NCBI RefSeq assembly: GCF_019457515.1
Contig: NZ_CP080421.1
Coordinates: 1,736,001 to 1,800,000, forward strand
From: Shewanella mesophila
Lineage (GTDB): Bacteria; Pseudomonadota; Gammaproteobacteria; Enterobacterales; Shewanellaceae
Direction of reading: 5' to 3'
Length of the DNA: 64,000 nucleotides
Below, piece after piece: positions 37,565 to 47,416 of the stretch. Below the pieces are notes generated by a model. It ran no database searches. It saw only the letters and a program-made list of their open reading frames with translations, and was not told the origin of the DNA. A program made the position numbers and the translations under genes. Position 1 is the stretch's first letter. Every line of letters starts with the position of its first letter.

Positions 37565-40500
37565 TGTGCCTCTCCCATGACCGACTCGGCAGATTGAGGA
37601 GCAGCTTCCACTCGATACTGCTTACGGTCAAATAGCGAGTAAAGGGCTGGGATCACCACCAAGGTCAATAAGGTCGCAAGGCTTAAACCAAAGATTACGG
37701 TTATCGCCATAGGCGCGCGCACTTCACTACCGTCACCTAGGCCAAAAGCCATAGGAGCTAGACCAAGGGCGGTTGTCATGGTTGTCATAATGATGGGTCT
37801 AAGACGAGATTTAGCCGCTTCTTCAATCGCCATCGCCTTTTCCATACCTTGCTCACGCAGTTGGTTGATTCGGTCAACCAATACAATGGCGTTGTTTACC
37901 ACGATACCCGCCAACATGATCAGACCGATAAACACCACTACACTAAGATGTGTTTGAGTGATATAGAGTCCCAAGATACTGCCACCAACAGCCATAGGTA
38001 CGGCGATCAGGATAAGCAGGGGATGAATGAGTGACTCAAACTGACTCGCCATGACCAGATAAACTAAAAATATGGCAAGCACCAATGCTATCTGTAATGA
38101 TTGGAACGAATGCTCCATCTCCTCATTCTGGCCACCGAAACGCACTTGAATAGAGCTGGGTATCGTTTGTTTATTCAAAATAGTTCTTGCTTCTGCTACC
38201 GCTTCATTTAAGTCACCGTAAGCTAGGTTTGCGGAGACAATAGCTACCCGTTGCTGACTGATACGGTTAATGGCAGAAGGGCCTAAGTTCAGTGATACCT
38301 TAGCGACAGCGCTCAGTGGAATAGGCTGATTGCTATTGGGGTTAATAATCATTGAATCGATATCGCTGATCTGGTCGCGCTCCTCGATTTCACTGCGTAC
38401 CAAGATATCTATTTTTCTATCTCTCACCGTGTACTGGCTAGCAACTGTGCCACCGATACGCTGCGCAATACGGTTGGCAACCGTTGGAGCATCCATACCT
38501 AATGCGGCTAAACGCGCATGATCAAAACGTATGCTGAGCTCAGGTTGACCATCACGTAGACTGGTATTGAGGTCGGCGAAGCGATCTGAATCCGATAGGG
38601 CGCTCACTAAATTATCGGCGGTCTGTTTTAGTTGGGTAAGATCATAACCAATAACTTCAATTTCGAGCGGCGTCTTAAAGCTGAATAGTTCTGGGTGTTG
38701 GATCTTTGCTTCAAGCTCAGGTATGCGCATTGCCGTGGTTCGTAACACTTGGGTAACGGCATTAAATGCTTGGTGATCGGCCAGTACGACTTGTAATCGG
38801 CCCCAGTTTTCGCCGCCGCGCGAGGTATCAGATGTCATTAGTCCACCGCTACCTGCTTGACTGTAAGCATGCTTTACATCTTCTCTATCTTTGATCGACA
38901 ACGCGAGTTTTTGCAGAATTTTGTCGGTCTCATTTACCTCTGTACCAGGTGGAAGAAGCACTTCAACGTAAAACTCTCCTTGGTTCATTGGTGGGATCAG
39001 TTCCATGCCTAAACGTGGCACTAAACTCATGGTCGCTGCTGTTACGGCAACTGCAATGGCTAGTGTTAACCATGTCATTTTAAGCGCTTGGCGCAGTAAG
39101 CTGTGGTAAACCGTTTCTAACCAATTATAAAGCCAATTAAATAAACCGCTTAACGGACGCATAACTAATCCTGCCAACCAAGACAAGGTACGAGTCAACA
39201 TCAGTCCGAGCGTGAGTAATAATGATGGCAGATAGCTAAATAGCACCACAAATGGGAATGAACATATGGTAGCTCCATAGTGCTTAAACTTGGCCATCTT
39301 AGTATCAAGGACAGGTTTTTCACTCTTTTGCATAAGGTGTGGTAGTGTCTTAAAGCCTTCACGAGAGGCGAGCATCGGAATTGTGGTTAATGCGACTAAC
39401 AGTGACGCTAGCAGTGCAAAAGTGACGGTTAAGGCTTGATCCGAGAACAGCGCACCTGCTACACCATCGACAAAGACTAAGGGTACGAATACCGCAAGGG
39501 TAGTCATGGTTGACGCGAAAATCGCGCCAGCTACTTCTTTAGTTCCCGTCACTGCTGCATCTAGTTTATTCATTCCGAGTTTTTTACAGCGGTCGATATT
39601 TTCAAGCACAACGATGGCGTTGTCGACGAGTAAGCCGACCGCCAGCGCTATACCGCCTAGTGACATGATGTTTAAACTAATGTCGGCAAAATACATCATG
39701 TTAAATGTGGCGATGACCGAAAATGGAATCGAGATGGAGATAATAAGTGTTGGCACTATGTCGCGTAAGAAAAGGTAGATCACCAACATAGACAGTAAAC
39801 TACCAATTAAGGCCGCAGAGGTTACTTCACTGACCGCACTTTCGATAAACTCAGATTGGTTATAAATCACTTTTAGTTCTGCGTTTTCACTGAGCTTATT
39901 GAGTTTTTCTAGCTCTGCGGTAACTTTACGTGCGACAGCGACGGTATTGGCATCACCCTCTTTATAGATGGCAAGTTCAATCGACTCAGCCGAGCCGATG
40001 CGGGTGATATCATTACGCTCTTTATGGCTATCTATGATATCGGCAACTTCGAATAGGCGCACTAAGGTTTGGTTGTCGCGATAGATAACGATTTGACCGA
40101 GTTCTTCGAGTGAATTGAACTGGTTTAGCGTACGAACCAGATACTCTTTTTCTCCTTGAACCACTTTACCTGCGGATAAGTTGATGTTTTCTGCAGCAAT
40201 ACGCTCACGGATCTTGTTAGCGTTGAGATTAAGCTGAGTTAACTTTTGCTGATTTAGCTGGATATGAACCTCTTGTTCAAGTCCACCCGATAATCTTACT
40301 GCAGCCACGCCAGTTAAGGACTCTAACTGACGCTTTAACTCCTCTTCGGCAAAGGTGCGCATCTGTTTTAGCTCACTAGGCGTCGCATCCGGCACAGAAA
40401 GCGCCAAACGAACGATGGGGTCAAGATTGGGGTTGAAGCGCAGTAATAATGGTTTTTTCACGTCTAAGGGAAGCTCAATGGTGTCGAGCTTTTCTCGCAC

Positions 40501-40821
40501 ATCTAAGCTCGCCATATCCATGTCAGTGCCCCACTCAAACTCGAGCACAACATCCGACATACCCGAGCGTGAGATAGAACTGATCTTTCTTAAGCCCTTT
40601 ACTATCCCTGCGGCCTCTTCGATAGGTTTTGATACTAACTGTTCAACCTCAACAGGCGCAGCCCCTATGTATTGAGTACGAATAGTGATCGTTGGGTAGC
40701 TTAGATCCGGTAACAATTTAACCGCAAGTCGTGAAAAACCAACCATGCCAAATAGTATGACCGCGAACATAAACATCCATACCGAGACGGGACGCTTTAC
40801 AGAAGTGTTAATTATCGACAT
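37561..40821 (-). CDS. RND efflux transporter permease (HAE1-type), first subunit
   Basis: The 1086-residue pump has the same layout as its downstream neighbour and keeps the charged span GLLVDNAIVVLENIDRC, again with D-N. An extra hydrophobic stretch in the middle (~residues 520-565, LPSLLLTLGLMLTRTLSWLAGLVMRPLSGLFNW) precedes the second repeat and makes it longer than AcrB. It lies 14 bases after the membrane-fusion gene in the same operon. Substrate cannot be inferred. Confidence 0.9.
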   Translation of the reverse strand: MSIINTSVKRPVSVWMFMFAVILFGMVGFSRLAVKLLPDLSYPTITIRTQYIGAAPVEVEQLVSKPIEEAAGIVKGLRKISSISRSGMSDVVLEFEWGTDMDMASLDVREKLDTIELPLDVKKPLLLRFNPNLDPIVRLALSVPDATPSELKQMRTFAEEELKRQLESLTGVAAVRLSGGLEQEVHIQLNQQKLTQLNLNANKIRERIAAENINLSAGKVVQGEKEYLVRTLNQFNSLEELGQIVIYRDNQTLVRLFEVADIIDSHKERNDITRIGSAESIELAIYKEGDANTVAVARKVTAELEKLNKLSENAELKVIYNQSEFIESAVSEVTSAALIGSLLSMLVIYLFLRDIVPTLIISISIPFSVIATFNMMYFADISLNIMSLGGIALAVGLLVDNAIVVLENIDRCKKLGMNKLDAAVTGTKEVAGAIFASTMTTLAVFVPLVFVDGVAGALFSDQALTVTFALLASLLVALTTIPMLASREGFKTLPHLMQKSEKPVLDTKMAKFKHYGATICSFPFVVLFSYLPSLLLTLGLMLTRTLSWLAGLVMRPLSGLFNWLYNWLETVYHSLLRQALKMTWLTLAIAVAVTAATMSLVPRLGMELIPPMNQGEFYVEVLLPPGTEVNETDKILQKLALSIKDREDVKHAYSQAGSGGLMTSDTSRGGENWGRLQVVLADHQAFNAVTQVLRTTAMRIPELEAKIQHPELFSFKTPLEIEVIGYDLTQLKQTADNLVSALSDSDRFADLNTSLRDGQPELSIRFDHARLAALGMDAPTVANRIAQRIGGTVASQYTVRDRKIDILVRSEIEERDQISDIDSMIINPNSNQPIPLSAVAKVSLNLGPSAINRISQQRVAIVSANLAYGDLNEAVAEARTILNKQTIPSSIQVRFGGQNEEMEHSFQSLQIALVLAIFLVYLVMASQFESLIHPLLILIAVPMAVGGSILGLYITQTHLSVVVFIGLIMLAGIVVNNAIVLVDRINQLREQGMEKAMAIEEAAKSRLRPIIMTTMTTALGLAPMAFGLGDGSEVRAPMAITVIFGLSLATLLTLVVIPALYSLFDRKQYRVEAAPQSAESVMGEAQ

Positions 40822-40835
40822 AAACTTGCTTCCCG

Positions 40836-41900
40836 TTACTGTTGTGCCTGAGCAACATCAAGCTCGCTGATCACTTCCACTAGAGATTGATCTTTAAGAT
40901 TCTGATGACCGCGAATAACGATCTGTTCTCCTGGTTCGATACCCGATGTTACTTCTACCGTGTCAGCTTCACGATAGCCTAGGGAGACCTCTCTACGGGA
41001 GGCATTCTCTCCATCAATAACATACAGCGCGAATTGATTATCTTGGTTGACGACGGCGTTGTATGGCACAGTGATCACATTGGTGTGGGTATCATAGCGA
41101 AGCTCTACTCGGGTAAACATTCCCGCTTTGAGTTTTGCATCTTGATTTGGCACCGAAAGGGTGACTTTGAAAGTACCGCTTTGAGGATCGACAATCGGGC
41201 TGATACGCAGGACTTTTGCGTCGATGCTGTTATCAGTTTGCTTGTTGGCAAAGAGTTGAGCGTCTTGGCCTAGGCGTAAACTATGGAGTTGAATTTCAGG
41301 TAGGTGGACAATACCGTATAGTTCATCTTGATTGACCACATAGAATAGATCATCAAACTCTTTGGCCATATTGCCTTGCTTAACAAAACGTTTAGCGACC
41401 ACACCTTCGATAGGTGAGCGCACCATGCTTTCCTCTACTTGTAGCGCGGCTAAATCACGCTTAGCGATAGCGGCTTGGAGGTTGTATTCGAGCTTTGCCA
41501 TCGAATCAGCGCTGATAAACTCTTTATTGCTCATTTTTTTCAAGCGGTTGAGTTCTTGTTCAATGATTTCTACTTCAGCTTGTGAGCGTGCTAAGTCGTA
41601 TCGTTGGCGCTTGGCATCAATCACAGCTAGGAGTTGACCTTTAGTGACACGATCGCCTTCCTCTACGTTAATCGATTCGATTAGCCCTGATATACGAGTG
41701 ACTACGTTTGCCTCTAATGGTGCTTCTAGGGTGGCGGTTGTGCTGTAGAAGGAGGACACATCCCCTTGAATGACGGTTGTGGTTTCAACGGGTATGGCGT
41801 ACTTCTCTTCCTCTTTGGTTTGTTCCTCATTTCCACAGGCACTAAGAACGGCAACAAAAAGTAGTGGAAGGGCGAGTTTAAATTTTGACAGAGATTCCAT
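40836..41900 (-). CDS. RND efflux periplasmic adaptor (membrane fusion) lipoprotein
   Basis: The 354-residue adaptor links the pumps to an outer-membrane channel. The N-terminus carries a lipobox (LSAC, with C22 as the lipidation site). It has the barrel-sandwich lipoyl-type halves (TRISGLIESINVEEGDRVTKGQLLAVID near 68-95 and VRSPIEGVVAKRFVKQGN near 155), an intervening short coiled-coil hairpin and a beta-barrel with membrane-proximal domain. It is the first gene of the operon; the promoter should lie at 41901-42230. Confidence 0.92.
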   Translation of the reverse strand: MESLSKFKLALPLLFVAVLSACGNEEQTKEEEKYAIPVETTTVIQGDVSSFYSTTATLEAPLEANVVTRISGLIESINVEEGDRVTKGQLLAVIDAKRQRYDLARSQAEVEIIEQELNRLKKMSNKEFISADSMAKLEYNLQAAIAKRDLAALQVEESMVRSPIEGVVAKRFVKQGNMAKEFDDLFYVVNQDELYGIVHLPEIQLHSLRLGQDAQLFANKQTDNSIDAKVLRISPIVDPQSGTFKVTLSVPNQDAKLKAGMFTRVELRYDTHTNVITVPYNAVVNQDNQFALYVIDGENASRREVSLGYREADTVEVTSGIEPGEQIVIRGHQNLKDQSLVEVISELDVAQAQQ

Positions 41901-42281
41901 GTGAGCTTACCTATTTTATTTATCCAATTGCAACAGAATAAGCATTAAACGTGCCAAATTTTAATTTCATTTAAATACAGTGGTTTATCGTTTTTGTGCT
42001 TAGCGTTGGCAAATCGAAACTTCTATTTTGTAGTGATTTCATTTAACACTTGGTTAAATTTGCTAACAAGAGTAATAGCGCTATCGCTGCAGGATGCAAG
42101 TTGGATTTGCTACAAAATGTGACGAGTTAGGTCAGGTAAGCTCATCTACTCAATTGAGGAGAAATCATTACTGATTTAAGGAGAGGGAAGTTCTCGCGAC
42201 ATTGTCTGAAGAGATATTGGTTTTTAAGGTAATAAAAAAGGCACTAAATAGTGCCTTTTTAACCTATGAGCCGTGACTAGC
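41901..42281. other. 381 bp region between the RND operon and gltA
   Basis: No gene is visible. The left part should hold the RND operon promoter, which I could not place. The right end holds the gltA terminator. Confidence 0.4.
42234..42260 (-). terminator. Rho-independent terminator of gltA
   Basis: On the minus strand, arms aaaaaggcacta and tagtgccttttt form a perfect hairpin followed by a T-rich tract, 22 bases beyond the gltA stop. The A/T symmetry makes it usable in both directions. Confidence 0.88.
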
Positions 42282-43568
42282 CTAGCGTTTGTCTAATTTG
42301 ACAAAACTACGTTCGGCTGCACCAGTATAAAGCTGACGTGGACGACTGATCTTATGACCTGGTTGGTCTAACATCTCTTTCCAGTGAGCAATCCAACCAA
42401 CAGTACGCGCAAGTGCAAATAGCACAGTAAACATACTGGTAGGGATACCGATAGCCTTCATGATGATACCTGAGTAGAAATCTACGTTCGGATAGAGTTT
42501 CTTCGATACGAAGTACTCATCTTCCAGCGCGATACGTTCAAGCTCCATTGCCACATCAAGCAGTGGATCATCCACTTTTAGTTCAGCAAGTACTTCATGA
42601 CAGGTTTCACGCATGACTTTAGCACGTGGGTCGAAGTTCTTATAAACGCGATGTCCAAAGCCCATGAGACGGAAAGGATCATCTTTATCCTTAGCACGTG
42701 CGATGAACTCAGGAATACGGTCAACGCTGCCAATCTCTTCAAGCATCTTCAGGCAAGCTTCGTTAGCACCACCGTGTGCAGGTCCCCATAGTGAGGCAAT
42801 ACCCGCAGCGATACATGCAAACGGGTTAGCCCCAGACGAACCCGCTAAACGTACAGTCGATGTTGATGCGTTTTGTTCGTGATCGGCATGAAGGATGAAG
42901 ATACGATCCATAGCGCGTTCAACGATTGGGTTAACTTTGTACTCTTCACAAGGGACTGCGAACATCATGCTAAGGAAGTTACCCGCATAGCTCAAGTCGT
43001 TGCGTGGATATACGAAAGGTTGACCAATTGAATATTTGTAACACATTGCAGCAATCGTTGGCATCTTAGACACTAGTCTAAATGCTGCAATTTCACGATG
43101 ATGCTCATCGTTAACATCGAGCGAGTCTTGATAGAATGCAGATAACGCACCTGTCACACCACATAGCATTGCCATTGGGTGGGCATCACGACGGAAACCA
43201 CGGAAGAACGAAGCCAGTTGTTCGTTAACCATAGTGTGAGTCTTAACCGTGTATGCAAACTTATCGTATTGAGTCTTGTTTGGTAACTCACCGTAAAGCA
43301 GTAAATAACAAAGATCTAAATAATCTGATTCGACAGCAAGTTCGTCGATTGCGTAACCACGGTGTAAAAGTATACCTTGGGCGCCATCAATGTAAGTGAT
43401 AGCGGATTCGCAGGATGCTGTTGCTAAAAATCCTGGGTCAAATGTGAAATGACCTTTGCTACCTAGTTTACTGATGTCGATAACATCAAAGCCTGCCGTT
43501 CCTTTCTTTATAGGCAGTTCAATCGAATCGTTCCCTGGTAGTTCCAATTTGGCTATATTATCAGCCAT
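42282..43568 (-). CDS. gltA: Citrate synthase, type II
   Basis: The 428-residue enzyme condenses oxaloacetate and acetyl-CoA. It has the hexameric-type N-terminal extension and the active-site segments [12 protein letters not shown] and [15 protein letters not shown], each with a catalytic histidine, plus the catalytic Asp in VDFYSGI. The length is that of NADH-sensitive type II enzymes. It faces away from sdhCDAB-suc across a 413-bp region, the classical TCA arrangement, and has its own terminator. Confidence 0.97.
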   Translation of the reverse strand: MADNIAKLELPGNDSIELPIKKGTAGFDVIDISKLGSKGHFTFDPGFLATASCESAITYIDGAQGILLHRGYAIDELAVESDYLDLCYLLLYGELPNKTQYDKFAYTVKTHTMVNEQLASFFRGFRRDAHPMAMLCGVTGALSAFYQDSLDVNDEHHREIAAFRLVSKMPTIAAMCYKYSIGQPFVYPRNDLSYAGNFLSMMFAVPCEEYKVNPIVERAMDRIFILHADHEQNASTSTVRLAGSSGANPFACIAAGIASLWGPAHGGANEACLKMLEEIGSVDRIPEFIARAKDKDDPFRLMGFGHRVYKNFDPRAKVMRETCHEVLAELKVDDPLLDVAMELERIALEDEYFVSKKLYPNVDFYSGIIMKAIGIPTSMFTVLFALARTVGWIAHWKEMLDQPGHKISRPRQLYTGAAERSFVKLDKR

Positions 43569-43981
43569 ACCCCGTTCTCCTTACTTCATTCTTATGTGAG
43601 TGCGGCTTTGTCAAACGCCAATACTTTACAGTGAATGTAGATCACATTTCAATTTAAATAACTGTTTAAATTTCTTAGACCATGGTCTTAATAGGGGTAA
43701 AGCGCCTGCCAATACAGCCACTTGGCAGATTTTTTTACCAAAAAAACAAAATTTGCATAATGTGATGTTTGTATTTGACATTTCTGCGGCGTATACTTGC
43801 CACGGCTCGAAAGGGCAACAAACAATCCAATTCATAAACCATTGTTTAGTTCGCTTTATTAGTGATTTTTGAATTAGTTAACTGTTTGTTTCAACTTTTC
43901 TTTCGTGGCGAGATGAGGTGGTAAGTTTGCTTGCTGGTCGAATTTCGTGCGAAAGAGGTTCAATAACAAAAATAATGCTCA
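43569..43981. other. 413 bp divergent promoter region gltA / sdhC
   Basis: No gene is visible; a 90-codon open frame on the plus strand has no ribosome site or recognisable product. The region should hold the promoters and regulatory sites for both TCA operons. A candidate sdh promoter is listed separately. A half-site resembling a CRP site (gtagatcacat near 43640) has no matching partner at the correct spacing. Confidence 0.45.
43769..43797 (+). promoter_or_regulatory. Candidate sdhCDAB promoter
   Basis: A good -10 box TATACT at 43792-43797 has 17 bases between it and TTGTAT (43769-43774), a half-match to the -35 consensus. A stronger-looking TTGACA at 43775 is only 11 bases from the -10 box and so cannot be its partner. 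A leader of ~185 bases to sdhC would follow. Confidence 0.45.
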
Positions 43982-44377
43982 ATGGAGCAGAGTGAGCAGA
44001 ACGTGAAAAAGCAAAGACCTGTCCATCTAGATCTGCAGACCATTCGCTTTCCTGCAACAGCGATTGCGTCAATTCTTCACCGTGTATCCGGTGTCATCAT
44101 GCTGTTTGCCGTCGGCATTCTTATCTGGTTGTTGAGTGAGTCACTCGCATCTGCTGAGAGTTTCGCAGGCATTCAATCTCTATTTGATAACTTCTTCGTT
44201 AAGTTTGTTTTCTGGGGAATTCTAACCGCCCTCGGTTACCATCTCGTGGTTGGCGTACGCCACCTCATTATGGATACCGGACGCTGGGAGGAGTTGGACT
44301 CAGGTAACGCTTCAGCGAAAGTCGCTTTCGTTATCGCAGCGACACTGTCAATCATTGCGGGGATTTGGGTATGGTAA
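43982..44377 (+). CDS. sdhC: Succinate dehydrogenase cytochrome b556 subunit SdhC
   Basis: The membrane anchor subunit binds haem b and ubiquinone with SdhD. The segment [33 protein letters not shown] closely follows the E. coli N-terminal half, including the conserved serine and haem/quinone region, and the haem-ligand histidine lies in [18 protein letters not shown]. Three membrane spans are seen. The ATG at 43982 has a poor ribosome site; a GTG at 44003 with GAG upstream is a plausible alternative that would shorten it by seven residues. It overlaps sdhD. Confidence 0.93.
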   Translation: MEQSEQNVKKQRPVHLDLQTIRFPATAIASILHRVSGVIMLFAVGILIWLLSESLASAESFAGIQSLFDNFFVKFVFWGILTALGYHLVVGVRHLIMDTGRWEELDSGNASAKVAFVIAATLSIIAGIWVW

Positions 44378-44718
44378 CAAATGCAGCAAGTCTTGGACGC
44401 AGCGGCGTTCATGATTTTATTCTTATTCGTGCTAGTGCAGTTATCCTTACTTGTTACACATTATTCTTAGTAGGATTTATCGCCGCTAGTTCTCCTCTCA
44501 CTTATGACGTCTGGCATGGCTTATACAGCACTTTGCCGATGAAAGTGTTTACCCTTTTAGCCTTGGTTTCAATATTGGTCCATTCATGGATTGGTGTTTG
44601 GCAGGTGCTGACGGACTACGTTAAATGCGTTAGTCTGCGTGGTGTACTCCAATTCGTCTTCGTCGTGGCTGCCTTCTCTTATTTGGCTGCTGGCATTGTT
44701 ATTGTGTGGGGTGTTTAA
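44371..44718 (+). CDS. sdhD: Succinate dehydrogenase hydrophobic anchor subunit SdhD
   Basis: The small three-span anchor subunit carries the family segments [18 protein letters not shown] and the histidine-containing loop [16 protein letters not shown]. The ATG at 44371 (7 bases inside the sdhC end) is preferred over a TTG two codons earlier. The stop is directly followed by the sdhA GTG. Confidence 0.93.
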   Translation: MVTNAASLGRSGVHDFILIRASAVILTCYTLFLVGFIAASSPLTYDVWHGLYSTLPMKVFTLLALVSILVHSWIGVWQVLTDYVKCVSLRGVLQFVFVVAAFSYLAAGIVIVWGV

Positions 44719-46485
44719 GTGAGTATTCCAGTTCGTGAATTTGATGCAGTAGTTATCGGCGCTGGCGGCGCAGGTATGCGAGCTGCACTACAGATTTCTA
44801 AAGAAGGTAAGAGCTGTGCGCTGTTATCTAAAGTGTTTCCAACACGTTCTCATACCGTATCGGCGCAGGGTGGTATTACCGTTGCGTTAGGTAATGCTCA
44901 TGAAGACCATTGGGAACAACACATGTACGATACCGTTAAGGGTTCCGATTTCATCGGTGACCAAGACGCTATCGAATTTATGTGTCAAACCGGTCCTGAA
45001 GCCATTATCGAACTTGAGCATATGGGTCTTCCATTTTCTCGTTTTGACAATGGTAAGATTTACCAACGTCCTTTCGGTGGTCAGTCAAAGAATTTTGGTG
45101 GTGAGCAAGCGGCGCGTACCGCAGCTGCTGCTGACCGTACAGGTCATGCGCTATTGCATTGTCTTTATCAGCAAAACGTTAAGCATAAGACCCAAGTCTT
45201 CTCTGAGTGGTATGCACTCGATCTAGTCAAAAACGAAGACGGCGCTATCGTTGGTTGTACCGCAATCGAAATTGAAACCGGCGAAATCGTTTATTTCAAA
45301 GCGAAGGCGACCATTCTTGCAACTGGTGGTGCAGGGCGTATCTACGCATCTACCACTAATGCTCATATTAATACTGGTGACGGTGTTGGTATGGCGATGC
45401 GCGCTGGTGTGCAGATGCAAGACATGGAAATGTGGCAGTTCCACCCAACAGGTATCGCTGGCGCTGGTGTTTTGGTGACAGAAGGCTGTCGTGGTGAAGG
45501 CGGATACTTGCTAAACAAAGATGGCGAGCGCTTCATGGAGCGTTATGCGCCAAATGCGAAAGATTTAGCATCACGTGACGTGGTAGCACGTTCTATGATG
45601 ACTGAAATTCGTGAAGGTCGTGGCCTTGATGGTCCATTGGGACCACACTGTCTTCTTAAGCTTGACCATTTAGGTAAAGAAACCCTAGAAGCACGTCTTC
45701 CTGGCGTTTGTGAATTGTCTCGTACCTTCGCGCACATAGATCCAGCCGATGGCCCAATCCCAGTATTGCCAACATGTCACTACATGATGGGGGGCTTGCC
45801 AGCTAAAGTGAGTGGTCAAGTTATTCGTCAGAATGAAGATGGCAGCGAGCAGGAAGTTGTCGGTTTGTTCGCCGTGGGTGAAATTGCCTGTGTATCAGTA
45901 CACGGTGCTAACCGCCTAGGTGGCAACTCACTACTCGACTTAGTGGTATTTGGTCGTGCAGCGGGTCAGCACTTAGGTAAAGCGCTTGATGCGACTGCCG
46001 ATCCAAAAGATGCGACTGATGCAGATATTGCTAAATCTCTTGAGCGTCTAAATCGCTGGGAAAGCAACAAAGACGGCGAAGATCCTGCGCAGATCCGTAA
46101 AGATCTCCAGCTTTGTATGCAGCTTAACTTCTCGGTATTCCGTAGTGGTGAAGCGATGGCAGAAGGTCTTGCTGAACTTAAGTCAATTCGTGAACGTCTA
46201 GCCAATGCTAAACTGTCTGACAACTCACAAGAGTTCAATACCCAGCGTATTGAGTGTCTTGAGCTGGATAACCTGATGGCTACCGCGATTGCAACGGCTT
46301 ATGCGGCTAACTTCCGTACCGAGAGTCGTGGCGCGCATTCACGTGAAGATTACCTCGACCGTGATGATGAGAGCTGGTTATGTCACAGTGTATTTGACCC
46401 TGTAACTGAGCAGATGACTAAGCGTGAAGTGAACATGGAGCCTAAGCTTCGTGCCGCATTCCCACCAATCAAGCGTACCTACTAA
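44719..46485 (+). CDS. sdhA: Succinate dehydrogenase flavoprotein subunit SdhA
   Basis: The 588-residue subunit oxidises succinate to fumarate. The FAD-binding GAGGAG motif is at 14-19, FAD-linking H45 lies in [10 protein letters not shown], and the substrate loop is [21 protein letters not shown]. The C-terminal helical domain ends normally. The start is GTG, abutting the sdhD stop, which implies translational coupling. Confidence 0.97.
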   Translation: MSIPVREFDAVVIGAGGAGMRAALQISKEGKSCALLSKVFPTRSHTVSAQGGITVALGNAHEDHWEQHMYDTVKGSDFIGDQDAIEFMCQTGPEAIIELEHMGLPFSRFDNGKIYQRPFGGQSKNFGGEQAARTAAAADRTGHALLHCLYQQNVKHKTQVFSEWYALDLVKNEDGAIVGCTAIEIETGEIVYFKAKATILATGGAGRIYASTTNAHINTGDGVGMAMRAGVQMQDMEMWQFHPTGIAGAGVLVTEGCRGEGGYLLNKDGERFMERYAPNAKDLASRDVVARSMMTEIREGRGLDGPLGPHCLLKLDHLGKETLEARLPGVCELSRTFAHIDPADGPIPVLPTCHYMMGGLPAKVSGQVIRQNEDGSEQEVVGLFAVGEIACVSVHGANRLGGNSLLDLVVFGRAAGQHLGKALDATADPKDATDADIAKSLERLNRWESNKDGEDPAQIRKDLQLCMQLNFSVFRSGEAMAEGLAELKSIRERLANAKLSDNSQEFNTQRIECLELDNLMATAIATAYAANFRTESRGAHSREDYLDRDDESWLCHSVFDPVTEQMTKREVNMEPKLRAAFPPIKRTY

Positions 46486-46491
46486 GGAAAT

Positions 46492-47202
46492 ATGATGAAT
46501 TTGAAGATTGCTATTTATCGCTATAATCCTGACGTAGACACTAAGCCTTACATGAAGGATTACACGTTGGAAGTGGCTGAAGGTACCGATATGATGGTGC
46601 TTGATGTCCTAATGCAGCTTAAAGTGCAAGATCCAACGTTGGCGTTCCGCCGCTCATGTCGCGAAGGCGTATGTGGTAGTGATGGCGTGAATATGAATGG
46701 TAAAAACGGCCTAGCGTGTATTACGCCAATCTCAACCTTTAAAGGGAAGAAGATTGAGATCCGTCCGCTGCCAGGTATGCCAGTCGTTCGTGACTTGATT
46801 GTAGATTTGACTCAATTCTACAAGCAGTACGAAAAGATTAAGCCTTTCTTGATTAACGATGAAAAAACGCCTGCGCGTGAGCATCTGCAATCACCTGAAG
46901 AACGTGCACACTTAGATGGTCTTTATGAGTGTATTATGTGTGCTTGTTGTTCTACAGCCTGCCCATCATTTTGGTGGAACCCAGACAAGTTCGTCGGTCC
47001 TAGTGGTCTGTTACATGCGTATCGATTCCTTATCGATAGCCGTGATACTGCAACTGAAGAGCGTTTGTCTGAGCTTGATGATGCTTACAGCGTATTCCGT
47101 TGTCACGGTATCATGAACTGTGTGGATGTCTGTCCTAAAGGACTAAATCCAACTAAAGCAATTGGACACATTAAGTCTATGTTGCTGAAGAGAGCAGTGT
47201 AA
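46492..47202 (+). CDS. sdhB: Succinate dehydrogenase iron-sulfur subunit SdhB
   Basis: The 236-residue subunit carries three clusters: [2Fe-2S] ligands in CREGVCGSDG and the following cysteine, [4Fe-4S] in CIMCACCSTACP and [3Fe-4S] in CVDVCPKGLNP. The quinone-site tryptophan context FWWNPDKFVGP is intact. It starts 6 bases after sdhA. Confidence 0.97.
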   Translation: MMNLKIAIYRYNPDVDTKPYMKDYTLEVAEGTDMMVLDVLMQLKVQDPTLAFRRSCREGVCGSDGVNMNGKNGLACITPISTFKGKKIEIRPLPGMPVVRDLIVDLTQFYKQYEKIKPFLINDEKTPAREHLQSPEERAHLDGLYECIMCACCSTACPSFWWNPDKFVGPSGLLHAYRFLIDSRDTATEERLSELDDAYSVFRCHGIMNCVDVCPKGLNPTKAIGHIKSMLLKRAV

Positions 47203-47245
47203 ATGCAACAAATAGAGCTAATTTTAATAATTATATAGCTCAACG

Positions 47246-47281
47246 AGAGTCACTTCTTTATTTGAGAGAAGTGACTCTTTG
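47246..47281 (+). terminator. Hairpin between sdhB and sucA
   Basis: A 12-bp stem (agagtcacttct 47246-47257 with agaagtgactct 47267-47278) is followed by a short T-poor tail. It may partially end sdh transcription or protect its mRNA, with suc continuing by readthrough as in E. coli. Confidence 0.6.
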
Positions 47282-47416
47282 TGTAATGGAACTACAATAT
47301 GCCGTGAAATCTGGACTCTAGGGGCGGCAGATATTTTGCAATTGCAGTGCGTTTAACTGGGATTGCATTTTTAAGACTTTGGCTAAACACGTGTATAAAG
47401 TTTGAAAGGAATAGAA

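Noticed and set aside
43630..43650. CRP-like site in front of sdh
   Set aside because: A TCACA half-site is present, but the other half is at 7-base rather than 6-base spacing, so it does not meet the consensus.
43600..43872. Plus-strand 90-codon open frame between gltA and sdhC
   Set aside because: It covers the promoter region, has no ribosome site and no recognisable product.
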